This document shows, piece after piece, positions 17,531 through 26,805 of a DNA stretch of 64,000 nucleotides; position 1 is the stretch's first letter; every line of letters starts with the position of its first letter. The translations under genes and the position numbers were made by a program. Under the pieces are notes generated by a model. The model was not told the DNA's origin. It ran no database searches and saw only the letters and a list, made by a program, of their open reading frames with translations. Origin of the DNA: Micromonospora vinacea (lineage in GTDB: Bacteria > Actinomycetota > Actinomycetes > Mycobacteriales > Micromonosporaceae); the NCBI RefSeq assembly GCF_015751785.1, contig NZ_JADOTY010000001.1, positions 1 to 64,000 on the forward strand, given 5' to 3'.

Positions 17531-18223
17531 TCAACTCAGACTGAAAAAGCCGCCCTCAGCGATCTTGGCTTTGTCCTCAGCGGTGACCTGGACGTTAGCC
17601 GGTGAGAGCAGGAACACCCGATTGGTCACGCGCTCGATCGTACCGCGCAGGCCGAACGCCAACCCGGCGGCGAAGTCCACCAGACGGCGGGCATCGGCCT
17701 CATCCATCTCGGTGAGATTGATGATCACCGGGACACCGTCGCGGAAGTGCTCCCCGATGGTGCGCGCCTCGCGGTAGGTGGTGGGGTGCAGCGTGGTGAT
17801 CTGGTAGCGCTGCTCCTCCTCGGGCAGGGCGCGCTCGCGCGACGTGGCCTGCGGCGCGAGGGCCAGGTTGTCCCGAGTGTGGTAGGTCAGCGCGCCGGAC
17901 GTCTCGCCCGCCGACGACCTGGTGATCGACCGGACACTGGACCGCTCGATCCGCTCCGGCCGCTCACCGTCACCGCGCTCGGACTCGCTCAACCGCCCGC
18001 TCGGCCGCTCGGAGAGTCGACCCCGCCCGGTGTCGCGCGGCCGGGGAGCCGGCGGCTCCTCGGTGTCGTCCTCGTCGTCGTCGGTGAACTCCTCGGCGTA
18101 CCGGCTCTGCCGGTAACGCGAGTCGCGGTAGCCACCCTTGTCGTAGCCACCGTCGTCGTAGGCCCGCTCGTCGTCTTCTTCGACCAGACCGAGCCAGACC
18201 CCCGCCTTGCGCAGTGCACCCAT
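17531..18223 (-). CDS. sepF: Cell division protein SepF
   Basis: A 230-residue FtsZ-membrane tether. The N-terminal amphipathic helix [20 protein letters not shown] should bind membrane. A disordered Asp/Arg/Tyr-rich linker runs from about 20 to 125 (with repeats of [10 protein letters not shown] and [11 protein letters not shown]). The globular SepF domain starts near residue 140 with [19 protein letters not shown], then [39 protein letters not shown] and the end [22 protein letters not shown] at 18223 gives the conserved N-terminus; the frame upstream is not family-like. SepF is the essential FtsZ anchor in actinobacteria lacking FtsA and ZipA. Confidence 0.96.
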   Translation of the reverse strand: MGALRKAGVWLGLVEEDDERAYDDGGYDKGGYRDSRYRQSRYAEEFTDDDEDDTEEPPAPRPRDTGRGRLSERPSGRLSESERGDGERPERIERSSVRSITRSSAGETSGALTYHTRDNLALAPQATSRERALPEEEQRYQITTLHPTTYREARTIGEHFRDGVPVIINLTEMDEADARRLVDFAAGLAFGLRGTIERVTNRVFLLSPANVQVTAEDKAKIAEGGFFSLS

Positions 18224-18414
18224 CCCGCGCCCTTCCGTCCGCCGTGCGGCACGCGCCCCCGTGCCATGTCGCCCGTCGCGAGTGGACAACCATGCCCATC
18301 GGACCGGAACGGCAATCCCCCGGCGCGCGATTCGCGTCGCACGCCACGACCCCCGACTAGGAGACGCCCGCCCCTGAAACAACACTGATGTAATTTGCTT
18401 GTCTCGCGGTCAGG
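18224..18414 (-). promoter_or_regulatory. sepF upstream region with an AT-rich island
   Basis: This 191-base gap between yggS and sepF carries an AT-rich island near 18376-18406, read on the minus strand as GAGACAAGCAAATTACATC followed by AGTGTTGTTTCAGG. It stands out against the GC-rich background. A promoter or protein-binding site is likely here, but no clear -35/-10 pair could be assigned. The rest of the gap holds nothing I can name. Confidence 0.4.
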
Positions 18415-19158
18415 CTACCGCAGCGTGGGACGCATTCCGAGCAACGCGCTACCGACGCGGACATGTGTCGCGCCGTAACGGATCGCGATTTCGAAATCCC
18501 CACTCATACCGGCGGACAGCGCGGTGGCTCCCGGATGGACAGCCCGAAACGCGTCGGCAACCTCCGCGAGCCGGGCGAACGCCCGCTCCGGCTCCCACCC
18601 CAGCGGAGCGACCGCCATGAGACCGATCAGACGCAGCCCCGGCGCGTCGGCCACCGCCTCGGCCACCGGCTCCAATCCGGAGCCCGGATCCGCCGAGTCG
18701 GGCAGGGCCCCGCCCCGGGCCGCGTCGCCGTCGATGCTCACCTGGATCAGGGCGTCGAGCGGCGTCTGCCGGTCGGCGGTCGCGGTGGCCAACGCCCGGG
18801 CCAGCCGGACACTGTCGACGGAGTGCACCACGTCGGCGTAGCGGACCACCGAGCGGGCCTTGTTGCGCTGCAATTGCCCGATGAAGTGCCAGCGGGGACG
18901 CACCCCTGCGGCAGCCACCTCGGCGGCCTTGCCGGCTGCCTCCTGGTCGCGGTTCTCCCCCACGTCGGTCACCCCGAGCCCGGCCAGCGCCAACACGTCG
19001 CTGGCGGGGTAGGTCTTCGTCACCGCGATCATCGTGACCTCGGCGCGGTCCCGGCCGGCCTGCGCGCAGGCATCGTCGACCCGGGACCGCACCTGTGCCA
19101 GACCGGCCGCGAGTTCGGCCTGCCGATCCGGTCCCACAGTGGCTGAGCTGTCGGTCAT
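18415..19158 (-). CDS. YggS family PLP-binding protein (PLPHP)
   Basis: A 247-residue alanine-racemase-fold protein that holds pyridoxal 5-phosphate and helps control its supply. The PLP lysine lies in MIAVTKTYPASDVL. The family signatures are WHFIGQLQRNKAR, RLIGLMAVAPLGWEPERAF and LSAGMSGDFEIAIRYGATHVRVGSALLG. It starts nine bases after the ftsZ stop. In many actinobacteria a pgeF gene separates ftsZ from yggS; it is missing here. Confidence 0.95.
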   Translation of the reverse strand: MTDSSATVGPDRQAELAAGLAQVRSRVDDACAQAGRDRAEVTMIAVTKTYPASDVLALAGLGVTDVGENRDQEAAGKAAEVAAAGVRPRWHFIGQLQRNKARSVVRYADVVHSVDSVRLARALATATADRQTPLDALIQVSIDGDAARGGALPDSADPGSGLEPVAEAVADAPGLRLIGLMAVAPLGWEPERAFARLAEVADAFRAVHPGATALSAGMSGDFEIAIRYGATHVRVGSALLGMRPTLR

Positions 19159-19167
19159 CGGCGGTGC

Positions 19168-20283
19168 TCAGGACCCGTTCTTGAGAAAGTCGGGAACGTC
19201 CACGTCGTCGAAGAGCACCCGGCGCGGCGACTGGGCCGGAGCCGGGTTGCTGGCCGGCGCCGGCGTCGGAGAGCTCTGCGGTGCCGGCTGGTTGGTGTTG
19301 GTCTTGCGGGTCGGCTCGGCCGCCTTGTACGCGGGCGTGCCGCCGTCGAAGCCCGCCGCGATGACCGTCACCCGCACCTCGTCACCGAGCGCGTCGTCGA
19401 TGACCGCGCCGAAGATGATGTTGGCGTCCGGGTGGGCCGCGTCGGTGACCAGCTGGGCCGCGTCGTTGATCTCGAACAGGCCAAGGTCGGAGCCGCCGGC
19501 GATGGAGAGCAGCACACCCCGCGCGCCGTCCATGCTCTGCTCCAGCAGCGGGCTGGAGATGGCCGCCTCGGCCGCCTCGACCGCGCGGTTCTCGCCGCGG
19601 GCGCTGCCGATGCCCATCAACGCGCTGCCGGCGCCGCTCATCACGCTCTTGACGTCGGCGAAGTCCAGGTTGATCAGACCCGGGGTGGTGATCAGGTCGG
19701 TGATGCCCTGGACACCCGAGAGCAGCACCTGGTCGGCCGTGCGGAACGCGTCCATCATGCTGATGTTGCGGTCGCCCAGGGCCAGCAGCCGGTCGTTCGG
19801 GATGACGATCAGCGTGTCGCACTGGTTGCGGAGTTCGTCTATCCCCGTCTCGGCCTGCACCTGCCGGCGCTTGCCCTCGAAGGAGAACGGCCGGGTCACC
19901 ACGCCGATGGTCAGCGCGCCGAGTTTGCGGGCGATGTTGGCCACCACGGGCGCGCCGCCGGTGCCGGTGCCGCCGCCCTCACCGCAGGTCACGAAGACCA
20001 TGTCGGCGCCCTTGAGCACCTCCTCGATCTCGTCGCGGTGGTCCTCGGCGGCGTTCTTGCCGACGTCCGGGTTGGCCCCGGCACCCAGGCCACGGGTCAG
20101 CTCCCGGCCGACGTCGAGCTTGACGTCGGCGTCGCTCATCAGCAGCGCCTGCGCGTCGGTGTTGATCGCGATGAACTCGACGCCCTTGAGCCCAACCTCG
20201 ATCATCCGGTTGACGGCGTTGACGCCGCCGCCCCCGATGCCGACGACCTTGATGACCGCCAGGTAGTTGTGCGGAGGTGTCAT
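19168..20283 (-). CDS. ftsZ: Cell division GTPase FtsZ
   Basis: A 371-residue tubulin homologue that forms the Z-ring. GTP-binding elements are [15 protein letters not shown] near residue 16, the signature [13 protein letters not shown] near 105, and the T7 synergy loop [15 protein letters not shown] near 205. A linker of about 50 residues rich in Pro, Ala and Thr leads to the C-terminal peptide [11 protein letters not shown], which contacts SepF. The ATG has a purine-rich site upstream and a long leader from the promoter at about 20.4 kb. Length is normal for actinobacteria. Confidence 0.98.
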   Translation of the reverse strand: MTPPHNYLAVIKVVGIGGGGVNAVNRMIEVGLKGVEFIAINTDAQALLMSDADVKLDVGRELTRGLGAGANPDVGKNAAEDHRDEIEEVLKGADMVFVTCGEGGGTGTGGAPVVANIARKLGALTIGVVTRPFSFEGKRRQVQAETGIDELRNQCDTLIVIPNDRLLALGDRNISMMDAFRTADQVLLSGVQGITDLITTPGLINLDFADVKSVMSGAGSALMGIGSARGENRAVEAAEAAISSPLLEQSMDGARGVLLSIAGGSDLGLFEINDAAQLVTDAAHPDANIIFGAVIDDALGDEVRVTVIAAGFDGGTPAYKAAEPTRKTNTNQPAPQSSPTPAPASNPAPAQSPRRVLFDDVDVPDFLKNGS

Positions 20284-20389
20284 CTCCGGTCCTTTCCTTC
20301 GAGATTGGCTTCGGCCGACCGGGTACGGCGTGGCCAGACCAGCGGCCGACGACAGCTGTCACCAACGAGGATCAGGGGTAAACCCTAAC

Positions 20390-20418
20390 CCTCTACTAGA
20401 GGCTTACAGTTATGTCAA
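20390..20418 (-). promoter_or_regulatory. ftsZ promoter with palindromic -10 region
   Basis: On the minus strand, TTGACA (20418-20413), a 17-base spacer and TAGAGG (20395-20390) form a strong promoter, with a start near 20383 and a leader of about 100 bases. The -10 lies inside the palindrome CCTCTACTAGAGG (20390-20402, one central base). A dimeric regulator could bind there. The rest of the 245-base ftsQ-ftsZ gap has no gene. Confidence 0.65.
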
Positions 20419-20528
20419 CCACTGAAGCTCTTCGAGGCAACGTAAGCGCCACCACGCGATGAGCCAAGGACCCGGGCGGCGTGTCGCCGAGCGGAGCGCG
20501 GCGGGTCACGTCCCCGCACGCTCACCGG

Positions 20529-21347
20529 TCAACGAAAGGTCACCACATCCGGCGCGCTCACGTCGATCCGGTCGGTGTCCTGGTCGAGCAGCGCGGTGGC
20601 CACCCGGGCCTTGTCCGTGCCCCGGGTCGCGTCGCCCCAGACCACCGTCCGGTCCCCCCGCAGCCGCAGGCTGATCCGGGCCAGCCCCTCCACGTTCACG
20701 TCCACCAGCTCCGCGCGCAACTGCGGCGTCAGCGCGACGAGCACCTCCAGTGCGGCCCGGGTGCCCGGGTCGTCGGCGGCCGGCCGGGCCACCGTCACCT
20801 GCGGCAGGTCGGCGGGGCGTCGCTCCACCGTCCGAAACGCCACCCCGGAACGGTCGATCAGGGCGAACGCCTCGCCCTGCGGCACCACCGCCACCGCGGT
20901 CCGCTCGGTCACCCGCACCACCAGCGCGCCGGGCCAGTCCCGGGAGACAGTGGCCCGCTCCACCGCCGGCAGCGCGCCGACCCGACGGGCGGCGGCGGCC
21001 AGGTCCACCCGGGCCAGCGGCACCCCGTCCGGCACCCCGACCGCGTCGTGCACCTGCACCGGGGTGACCAGGTCGGCGCCCTCCACCCGTACCTCCCGAA
21101 CGCCGAACAGCCCGGTGCCGAGCACCGTCCAGGCGACCAGCCCGGCCAGGGCGAGCACCCCGGCGGCCACCGCCCACGGCAGCGCCGCCCGCATGCGACG
21201 CTGCCGGGCACGGGCCATGAACCGGCGGGTCGAGGGCGGCACCGCGTCGCGGCCCGCCCGGACCAGCTGCCACCGCCGGGCCGGACCGCGGCGCGGGGCG
21301 CCGCCGTCGGCGGCGCTGGTCCGCCCTCGGGCCGGGCCGGGACTCAT
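20529..21347 (-). CDS. ftsQ: Cell division protein FtsQ
   Basis: A 272-residue bitopic divisome protein. A basic cytosolic N-terminus (~55 residues) is followed by one membrane helix near 56-78 (ALPWAVAAGVLALAGLVAWTV). A POTRA domain begins FGVREVRVEGADLVTPVQVH, and the FtsQ beta domain includes RDWPGALVVRVTERTAVAVV. Outside the cell it links FtsW/PBP and FtsL. The ATG overlaps the murC stop by four bases. It ends the murC-ftsQ part of the transcript. Confidence 0.95.
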   Translation of the reverse strand: MSPGPARGRTSAADGGAPRRGPARRWQLVRAGRDAVPPSTRRFMARARQRRMRAALPWAVAAGVLALAGLVAWTVLGTGLFGVREVRVEGADLVTPVQVHDAVGVPDGVPLARVDLAAAARRVGALPAVERATVSRDWPGALVVRVTERTAVAVVPQGEAFALIDRSGVAFRTVERRPADLPQVTVARPAADDPGTRAALEVLVALTPQLRAELVDVNVEGLARISLRLRGDRTVVWGDATRGTDKARVATALLDQDTDRIDVSAPDVVTFR

Positions 21348-22909
21348 CCGGCCGTGGGTGCCGAGCCGCCAGGCACGGCGGTGCCACCGAGAGCCGCGCC
21401 GTCACCGCCGGACGTGGCCCCACCCGGCACCGGGTCACCGATCGCCGGGGTGGTGGCCACCGGGTCGACGGTCGCTGTCGGTGCCGAGCCGTCCGTACGC
21501 TCACCCAGGGCGGCCAGCAGCTCGTCACCCATCAGCGAGATCGGCGGGGCGCCCATGGTGACCACCACGTCCCCCGAGCGGGCGCGACGGGCCACCTCGA
21601 CCGGGGCCTGTTCCCACGACTCCACGAAGACCTTGCGGTCGTCGGGCAGGTCCACGGCCGCGATCAGCGCCGCCGAGCCCTCGCCGGGCTGACGCAACTC
21701 ACCCGGCCCGAAGACCTCCAACAGCACCACCTCGTCGGCGAGGGCCAGCGCCTCGGCGATCTCCGCCTGGTTGTCGCGGGTGCGGTACAGCCGGTACGGC
21801 TGGAACACGACGATCAGGCGGCCGTCCCCGGCGACCTCCCGCAGCGTCTGCATCGCCAACGTCATCGAGGTCGGGTGGTACGCGTACTCGTCGTAGACCA
21901 GCACGCCGTCCGCGACACCCTTGCGCTCGAAGCGCCGCCGCACCCCGGGGAAGACCGCCAGCGCGGCCTCCGCCGCCTCCAGCGGCAGTTCCAGCAGGTA
22001 CGCGGCAAGCACCGCGGCGGCGCTGTTCAGCCCCATGTGCCGTCCCGGCACCGGCAGCCGGAACTCGCCCAGCGACCGGCCGTCGACAGCGGCCAGGTAG
22101 CGCACCCCCCGCGCGGAGGAGACGATCTCGGTCAACCGCAGGTCGGCGTCGGCCGCCTCGCCGTAGGTGTAGACCCGCCGCCCCTCGGACCGCAGGCTCT
22201 CGGCCAGCCGCCGACCGCCCGGGTCGTCGGCGCAGGTGATGATGAACCCGTCCGGGTCGGTGAGGCGGGCGAACTCCACGAACGCCGCCTCCAGCGTCGC
22301 GTAGTCGCCGTAGGTGTTCAGGTGGTCCGCCTCGACGTTCGTGATGATCGAGACGTACGGGCGGTAGATGAGGAACGAGCGGTCGCTCTCGTCCGCCTCG
22401 ACCACGAAGTGCTCGCCGGTGCCGTGGTGGGCGCCCGAGCCGACCTCGGAGATCTCCCCACCGATCACGAAGGACGGGTCCACACCGGCCTGCTGGAGCA
22501 CCATCGTCACCATCGAGGTGGTGGTGGTCTTGCCGTGCGTGCCGGCGACGGCCACCGCCCGACGGCCGGTCATCGCCGCGGCGAGCGCCTCCGAGCGGTG
22601 CAGCACCCGCAGGCCGCGCCGACGCGCCTCGACCAGCTCCAGGTGGTCCTGGGGGATGGCCGACGAGTAGACGACGGTGTCCACACCATCGAGGTTGGTC
22701 ACCTCGTGGCTGAGGTGGATGGTGCCGCCGAGCGCCCGCAGGCCCGCCAGCGACGGCCACTCCCGCAGGTCGCTGCCGGAGACCCGGATGCCCCGGGTGA
22801 GCAGCAGCCGGGCCACGCCGAGCATGCCCACCCCACCCACGCCGATCAGGTGGACGGCGCCCAGGTCCTCGGCGGTGAGCGTGCCGGCCGGGGTGAACTG
22901 CGCGGTCAT
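21344..22909 (-). CDS. murC: UDP-N-acetylmuramate--L-alanine ligase MurC
   Basis: A 521-residue Mur ligase that adds the first stem amino acid. N-terminal domain: GAVHLIGVGGVGMLGVARLL. The ATP P-loop is AVAGTHGKTTTTSMVTMVLQ, with the central-domain metal site in FVVEADESDRSFL. The C-terminal domain shows VYDEYAYHPTSMTLAMQTLR. In Micromonosporaceae the first residue can be glycine; specificity is not readable. A Pro/Ala/Thr/Gly-rich tail of about 45 residues (from 470) is unusual. The ATG overlaps the murG stop by four bases. Confidence 0.97.
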   Translation of the reverse strand: MTAQFTPAGTLTAEDLGAVHLIGVGGVGMLGVARLLLTRGIRVSGSDLREWPSLAGLRALGGTIHLSHEVTNLDGVDTVVYSSAIPQDHLELVEARRRGLRVLHRSEALAAAMTGRRAVAVAGTHGKTTTTSMVTMVLQQAGVDPSFVIGGEISEVGSGAHHGTGEHFVVEADESDRSFLIYRPYVSIITNVEADHLNTYGDYATLEAAFVEFARLTDPDGFIITCADDPGGRRLAESLRSEGRRVYTYGEAADADLRLTEIVSSARGVRYLAAVDGRSLGEFRLPVPGRHMGLNSAAAVLAAYLLELPLEAAEAALAVFPGVRRRFERKGVADGVLVYDEYAYHPTSMTLAMQTLREVAGDGRLIVVFQPYRLYRTRDNQAEIAEALALADEVVLLEVFGPGELRQPGEGSAALIAAVDLPDDRKVFVESWEQAPVEVARRARSGDVVVTMGAPPISLMGDELLAALGERTDGSAPTATVDPVATTPAIGDPVPGGATSGGDGAALGGTAVPGGSAPTAG

Positions 22910-24012
22910 CGGGCCACCGCCGCCAGCACGAAGGACCGCAGCGCCTCGTCGCCGTCGCGCCGGCCGTACGACGCGGCGGCGGCACCCATCGTGTACAGCC
23001 GCTGTGGGTCGCGGATGAGCGGGATGACTGTGCGCTCCAGCCAGTCCGGGGTGAGCTCCGCGTCGTCGACCAGCAGCCCGCCGCCGGCCTCCACCACGGG
23101 CAGCGCGTTGCGCCGCTGCTCCTGGTTGCTGTGCGGGTACGGCACGTAGATCGTGGGCAGCCCGATCGCTGCCACCTCGGCGACGGTCATCGCCCCGCCC
23201 CGGGCCAGCATCAGGTCGGCCGCGGCGTAGCCCAGCTCCATCTCGGACAGGTACGGCAGCGTCACGTACGGCACCGGCAGGTCGGTGGGGATCGGCACCG
23301 GCTCGTTGCGGGCGCCCATCACGTGCAGCACCTGCACGCCGTTGCGGGCCAGCTCCTTGGCCGCCCCGGAGACCGCCAGGTTGATCGAACGGGCGCCGGA
23401 CGAGCCGCCGGACACGAAGAGCACCGGCAGGTCCGGACGGAGCCCGAAGTGGGCGCGGGCGGCGTTGCGCAGCGCGTACCGGTCCAGACCGGTGATGGCG
23501 CGACGCAGCGGCACCCCGACCACTGTGGCGTCGCGCAGCGACTCGGCCTGGCTCGGCTGGTTCGGGAAGCCGACGGCGACGTTCTTGGTGAACTTCATGC
23601 CCAGCCGGTTGGCCACGCCCGGTGGCACATTCACCTCGTGGATCACCATGGGCAGCTCACGACGCCACGCGGCCAGGTAGGCCGGCACCGCGACGTACCC
23701 GCCGAAGCCGACGACCACGTCGGCGCGCACCTCGTCGATCACCTTGCCCGCGGCGCGCGCCGCGGTCCACATCCGGCCCGGGGTGCGGACCAGGTTCATG
23801 TTGACCGACCGGGGCAGCTGGTAGGCCGGGATCTGCCGCAGGTCGTAGCCCTGGGGCGGGATCAGGTCGTTCTCCATGCCCCGGGGTGTGCCGAGGCAGG
23901 TGATCCGGACGCCCGGGTCGTGTCGGCGCAGGCAGTCGGCGAAGGCGAGCAGCGGGTAGACGTGCCCCCCGGTGCCACCTCCCGCGAGCACCACCGAACG
24001 CAGCGGACCCAT
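22906..24012 (-). CDS. murG: Lipid II synthase MurG (N-acetylglucosaminyltransferase)
   Basis: A 368-residue GT-B enzyme that transfers GlcNAc to lipid I on the inner membrane face. The N-terminal loop VVLAGGGTGGHVYPLLAFAD is diagnostic, as is the C-terminal UDP-GlcNAc site with LARGGAMTVAEVAAIGLPTI and VPYPHSNQEQRRNALPVVEAG. The middle holds FVSGGSSGARSINLAVSGAA. The ATG shares its first base region with the ftsW stop (24012). Length is normal. Confidence 0.97.
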   Translation of the reverse strand: MGPLRSVVLAGGGTGGHVYPLLAFADCLRRHDPGVRITCLGTPRGMENDLIPPQGYDLRQIPAYQLPRSVNMNLVRTPGRMWTAARAAGKVIDEVRADVVVGFGGYVAVPAYLAAWRRELPMVIHEVNVPPGVANRLGMKFTKNVAVGFPNQPSQAESLRDATVVGVPLRRAITGLDRYALRNAARAHFGLRPDLPVLFVSGGSSGARSINLAVSGAAKELARNGVQVLHVMGARNEPVPIPTDLPVPYVTLPYLSEMELGYAAADLMLARGGAMTVAEVAAIGLPTIYVPYPHSNQEQRRNALPVVEAGGGLLVDDAELTPDWLERTVIPLIRDPQRLYTMGAAAASYGRRDGDEALRSFVLAAVAR

Positions 24013-25643
24013 CAGCGTCTCCTCTCGCTCGCCGTACCCTTGCGGCTGCGGTCCTGTCGGACCCCGCGCGGTGCGGCCTGATCGTCATGGCGCCGCTCGC
24101 GGGACCGGGGCACGGACCCTCGGCCAGCGGGCGGCGTCGCCGGTCGGCGACGCCGGCCGGGAAGCGGCGGCAACGGGGCCCAGAGTAGTCGGACCCACCG
24201 GGCCGGCGGACGGGCATGCAGTGCTCTGGCCGCATCGGGTTCGGCGCGGGCGAAGGAGGCCAGCATGCCGATGCCGGCCAACGTCACCACCAGCGCACTT
24301 CCGCCGTCGGAGATGAACGGCAGCGGCAGGCCGGTGATCGGCAGCAGCCCGACCACCCCACCGATGTTGATCACAGCCTGGCTGACCAGCCAGGTGGTCA
24401 CGGCGGTGGCGGCGAGCCGGCGGAACGGGTCGTCGACCCGCCGGGCGATCCGGAACCCGGTGTACGCGATGACAGCGAACAGGGTGAGCACCACGACGCA
24501 CCCGATCACGCCCAGCTCCTCGGAGATGATCGCGAAGATGAAGTCGTTGTGTGCCTCGGGCAGCCAGTCCCACTTCAGGCTGCCCTTGCCCAGCCCGACG
24601 CCGAACCAGCCACCGTGCTCGATGGCCAGCCGACCCTGGTAGAACTGGAGACAGTCGCCGAGCTTGCAGGTCTCCGGGTCCGGCGGATTGAAGAACATGG
24701 CCAGCCGGGCGAAGCGGTAGTTGTCCTCGCCGCGCTCGCCGGAGCCGGCACCCAGCGAGGCCACCGCGACGAGCAGGCCGATCCCGACCAGACCGGCCGC
24801 CGCCAGGGCGCCGAAGACCCGCATCCGCACGCCGGCGGCCCAGAGCAGGCCCACGACCAGGGCCAGTAGACAGAGCATGGTGCCGGTGTCGTTGTAGCCG
24901 ACCAGGACGAAGAGCAGGCCGACCACCGGGAAGAGCGGGGTGGCCAGCTCGCGCCACCAGCCCAACGCGGCGCCCTTGCGGGCGACCAGGTGGGCACCCC
25001 AGAGCACCATCGCGAACTTGGCCAGCTCCGATGGCTGTAGCTGGATCCCGCCGACGAACAGCCAGTTCAGTCGCGCCTCGATCGGGCCGATCCGCCCTGA
25101 TTCCTGGTCGGTCAGCCGGGCGTAGGCGAGCAGCAGGTTGAGCAGGAGCAGCAACCCGATCGAGGTGAACAGCAGCGGCCGGCCCAGCGACCGGTAGGTG
25201 CTGGCCGGCAGGCGCTGGCAGACCCAGAACGCGCCGATGCCGATCATCGCGAAGATGGCCTGCTTGGTCACCGAGGCCGAGGCGTTGCCGTCCTCGGCGT
25301 AGTCCTTCACGCTGGTCGCCGAGAAGACCATGGTCAGCCCGATCAGCAACAGCAGGCCGGCGCAGGACAGCAGCAGGTAGTAGGAGGTCAGCGGCCGGTC
25401 CAGCAGGCCGCGCAGCGCGGCGAGCCCGCCGGCCGCGTCGATGCCGCGCAACGGCACGGGCGCCGCCGGTTCCGCCGCACGCGGCGACGCGCCCGGCTCC
25501 GGCCCCCGCGCGTCGTCGGTTGATACCGCCTCCGCGGTACGCCCCGCCGCGCCCGGCGACCGCCGCGCCCGCCCGCCTGCCCTGCCCTCAGTGCCGATGT
25601 CCTCCCCCACCCCGACATCATCACCGCTAAACACGCCCGACAC
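24012..25643 (-). CDS. ftsW: Peptidoglycan glycosyltransferase FtsW (SEDS family)
   Basis: A 543-residue SEDS polymerase with about ten membrane segments from residue 85 to 455. Family segments are LTMVFSATSVKDYAEDGN, then LQPSELAKFAMVLWGAHL, the catalytic-region YNDTGTMLCLL, the loop EAHNDFIFAIISEELGVIG and the end INIGGVVGLLPITGLPLPFISDGGS. An N-terminal cytosolic tail of ~75 residues and a basic C-terminal tail of ~75 residues extend the usual core. It follows mraY after only 37 bases. In most actinobacteria murD lies here; it is absent. Confidence 0.96.
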   Translation of the reverse strand: MSGVFSGDDVGVGEDIGTEGRAGGRARRSPGAAGRTAEAVSTDDARGPEPGASPRAAEPAAPVPLRGIDAAGGLAALRGLLDRPLTSYYLLLSCAGLLLLIGLTMVFSATSVKDYAEDGNASASVTKQAIFAMIGIGAFWVCQRLPASTYRSLGRPLLFTSIGLLLLLNLLLAYARLTDQESGRIGPIEARLNWLFVGGIQLQPSELAKFAMVLWGAHLVARKGAALGWWRELATPLFPVVGLLFVLVGYNDTGTMLCLLALVVGLLWAAGVRMRVFGALAAAGLVGIGLLVAVASLGAGSGERGEDNYRFARLAMFFNPPDPETCKLGDCLQFYQGRLAIEHGGWFGVGLGKGSLKWDWLPEAHNDFIFAIISEELGVIGCVVVLTLFAVIAYTGFRIARRVDDPFRRLAATAVTTWLVSQAVINIGGVVGLLPITGLPLPFISDGGSALVVTLAGIGMLASFARAEPDAARALHARPPARWVRLLWAPLPPLPGRRRRPATPPAGRGSVPRSRERRHDDQAAPRGVRQDRSRKGTASERRR

Positions 25644-25680
25644 CCCCAGAACGCCCCCTCGGGCGTGTCGGCCCCGCGGA

Positions 25681-26805
25681 TCAGGTCATGTTGGCGAGGA
25701 ACTCGCTGTAGAACAGGCCCAGGGCGATGGCCACACCGATGCCGGCGATGATCCAGAAACGCACCACGATGTTGACCTCGCTCCAGCCGGCCAGTTCGAA
25801 GTGGTGCTGGAGCGGAGACATTCGGAACACCCGTTTACCGGTGGTCTTGAAGGAGATGATCTGGATCACCACGGACATCGTGATGATCACGAAGAGCCCG
25901 CCGATGATCGGCAGCAGCAGGATGGTGCGGGTGGACATCGCCATGCCGGCGATCAGACCGCCCAGCCCCAACGCCCCGGTGTCGCCCATGAAGATCCGCG
26001 CCGGGGACGTGTTCCACCAGAGGAAGCCCACACAGGCCCCGGCCGCCGCCCCGGCGATCAACGCGATCTCCAACGGGTCGCGGACCTCGTAGCAGTACGG
26101 CTGGGTGTAGTTCGGGTCGGCGCACCAGTGCCGGTACTGCCAGAACGCGATCAGCGCGTACGCGGCGAGCACCATCACCGACGCGCCGGTGGCCAGACCG
26201 TCCAGGCCGTCGGTGAGGTTGACGCCGTTCGTCGCGGCCATCACCACGAAGATGAAGATGATCACCGCGCCGACCTTGCTGACCTCCAGGAAGTCGATGT
26301 CCCGGATGAAGCTCAGCGTGGTGCTGCCCACCGTCTCGGTGTTCGTCGCCAGGCCCGAACCGTTTGTCATCGTGCTCGGGAACCACAGCGCGATCACCCC
26401 GAAGACCGCACCGACCAGGATCTGCCCGAGCAACTTGCCGCGCTTGTTCAGCCCGGCGCTGTTGCGCTTGCGCACCTTGAGGAAGTCGTCGAGGAAACCC
26501 ACAGCGCCGGAGAAGACCATCAGCCCCAGCAGCACCAGCGCGGTGATGGTCGGCTCCACCTGGGCGATCTGCTGGTCCGGCAGCGTGGTCAGGGCGAGGT
26601 GCCCGGCCACGTACGCGATCACCGTGGCCAGGATGAAGACCACGCCACCCATCGTGGGCGTGCCCTTCTTGCCCTGGTGCATGGCCGGGCCGTCGGACCG
26701 GATCGGCTGACCGGCCTTGAGCCGGGTGAACACCTTGATCGCAATCGGGGTGCAGAAGAGCGAGACGAGGAAGGCCACCCCGATGGCCACGATGACGGCC
26801 CTCAT
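25681..26805 (-). CDS. mraY: Phospho-N-acetylmuramoyl-pentapeptide transferase MraY
   Basis: A 374-residue integral enzyme that makes lipid I. About ten membrane segments are visible. Family motifs are [15 protein letters not shown], the metal aspartates in [33 protein letters not shown], and [20 protein letters not shown], with the C-terminal [20 protein letters not shown] long insert with two cysteines ([19 protein letters not shown]) lies between helices. Its ATG is overlapped by the murF stop (26802). Confidence 0.97.
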   Translation of the reverse strand: MRAVIVAIGVAFLVSLFCTPIAIKVFTRLKAGQPIRSDGPAMHQGKKGTPTMGGVVFILATVIAYVAGHLALTTLPDQQIAQVEPTITALVLLGLMVFSGAVGFLDDFLKVRKRNSAGLNKRGKLLGQILVGAVFGVIALWFPSTMTNGSGLATNTETVGSTTLSFIRDIDFLEVSKVGAVIIFIFVVMAATNGVNLTDGLDGLATGASVMVLAAYALIAFWQYRHWCADPNYTQPYCYEVRDPLEIALIAGAAAGACVGFLWWNTSPARIFMGDTGALGLGGLIAGMAMSTRTILLLPIIGGLFVIITMSVVIQIISFKTTGKRVFRMSPLQHHFELAGWSEVNIVVRFWIIAGIGVAIALGLFYSEFLANMT

